In this document: one piece after another, positions 5,002 through 5,276 of the stretch | Numbering within the stretch: the stretch's first letter is position 1 | How the letters are laid out: each line of letters opens with the position of its first letter | Assembly (NCBI GenBank): GCA_003445735.1 | Contig: DMCR01000081.1 | Coordinates: 1 to 5,276 of the forward strand | Direction of reading: 5' to 3' | DNA length: 5,276 nt | Origin: Cryomorphaceae bacterium | GTDB lineage: Bacteria > Bacteroidota > Bacteroidia > Flavobacteriales > Schleiferiaceae | Notes under the pieces: generated by a model | The model's input: only the letters and a program-made list of their open reading frames with translations | What the model was told of the DNA's origin: nothing | Database searches by the model: none | Translations under genes and position numbers: made by a program

Positions 5002-5276
5002 TTACAAATTGCGGAGCATTCTGCGCACCATCGCAGGACCTTCGTATAAAAATCCTGTCCAAACTTGTACTAGATCTGCACCAGCATTCAACTTTTCCCT
5101 GGCATCTGCTCCGGTGAAGATTCCACCTACTGCAATAATGGCAATGGAATCTTTGAGCCTTGCGCGTAAATAAGTGATGACTTCGGTACTGCGTTCGCGC
5201 AATACTTTACCGCTCAATCCACCTACACCAATAGCCTCCACTTTAGATTTAGGTGCGCGCAGACCATCGCGAGAGA
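5002..5276 (-). CDS. pyrD: Dihydroorotate dehydrogenase (quinone), class 2, C-terminal part
   Basis: The frame is open to the right edge of the window, so only the last 90 residues are present and the start lies outside. The residues SRDGL, VEAIGVGGLSGKVLRERSTEVI, IIAVGGIFTGADAREKLNAGADLVQVWTGFLYEGP and a Leu-Arg-Asn-Leu end match the C-terminal part of membrane-associated class 2 PyrD, including the GVGGLSG segment and the two FMN-phosphate-binding segments AVGGI and VWTG. The enzyme oxidises dihydroorotate to orotate in pyrimidine synthesis, passing electrons to quinone. A GTG at 5239-5241 is an internal valine codon and not a start. The gene is followed 31 bases later by the HMG-CoA lyase gene in the same direction; there is no obvious metabolic link between them. 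Confidence 0.95.
   Translation of the reverse strand, partial: SRDGLRAPKSKVEAIGVGGLSGKVLRERSTEVITYLRARLKDSIAIIAVGGIFTGADAREKLNAGADLVQVWTGFLYEGPAMVRRMLRNL

Noticed and set aside
5239..5241. GTG as a start codon for the pyrD fragment
   Set aside because: The frame and PyrD similarity continue upstream (SRDGLRAPKSK) to the window edge, so it is an internal valine.

Overview
The window looks like chromosomal DNA from a Bacteroidota, probably Flavobacteriia-like. The grounds are promoter sites of the TTTG / TAnnTTTG type, very weak Shine-Dalgarno sequences, a Bacteroidota-type HMG-CoA lyase beginning with a CPRD motif, a Bacteroidota-type XRE regulator, and a TonB-dependent receptor paired with a beta-propeller lipoprotein. 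Base composition is moderate apart from one AT-rich gap. No species call is possible from the sequence alone.

Layout, left to right. At 2-49 is the probable 3' tail of a plus-strand gene. An AT-rich gap (50-217) follows and carries a promoter. Then come two plus-strand genes: a small XRE-family DNA-binding protein (218-559) and a small polytopic membrane protein of the DUF6580 family (about 592-1113). Running the other way are a BtuG-like beta-propeller lipoprotein (1110-2117) and a BtuB-like TonB-dependent outer-membrane receptor (2121-3890). Ahead of the receptor is a cobalamin riboswitch (about 3931-4089), with its promoter at 4093-4121. Further right on the minus strand are an HMG-CoA lyase (4104-4970) and the 3' end of a class 2 dihydroorotate dehydrogenase (5002-5276, running off the window), probably co-transcribed.

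The core of the window is a vitamin B12 capture operon: riboswitch, then btuB, then btuG. The lipoprotein is expected to bind corrinoid outside the outer membrane and pass it to the receptor for TonB-driven import. The riboswitch should shut expression when B12 is plentiful. I can trace its P1, P4 and P5 stems, the conserved core and the B12 box. I can also trace a hairpin next to the btuB start whose loop can pair with loop L5, which suggests control of translation initiation. The reading frame of btuB stays open through the riboswitch to an ATG at 4031, but the signal peptide places the real start at 3890.

No BtuC, BtuD or BtuF gene is in view. The convergent DUF6580 membrane protein, whose stop codon overlaps that of btuG, is the only candidate here for an inner-membrane partner, and that link is inference. 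HMG-CoA lyase and PyrD are ordinary metabolic neighbours. I saw no mobile element, CRISPR array, tRNA or rRNA.
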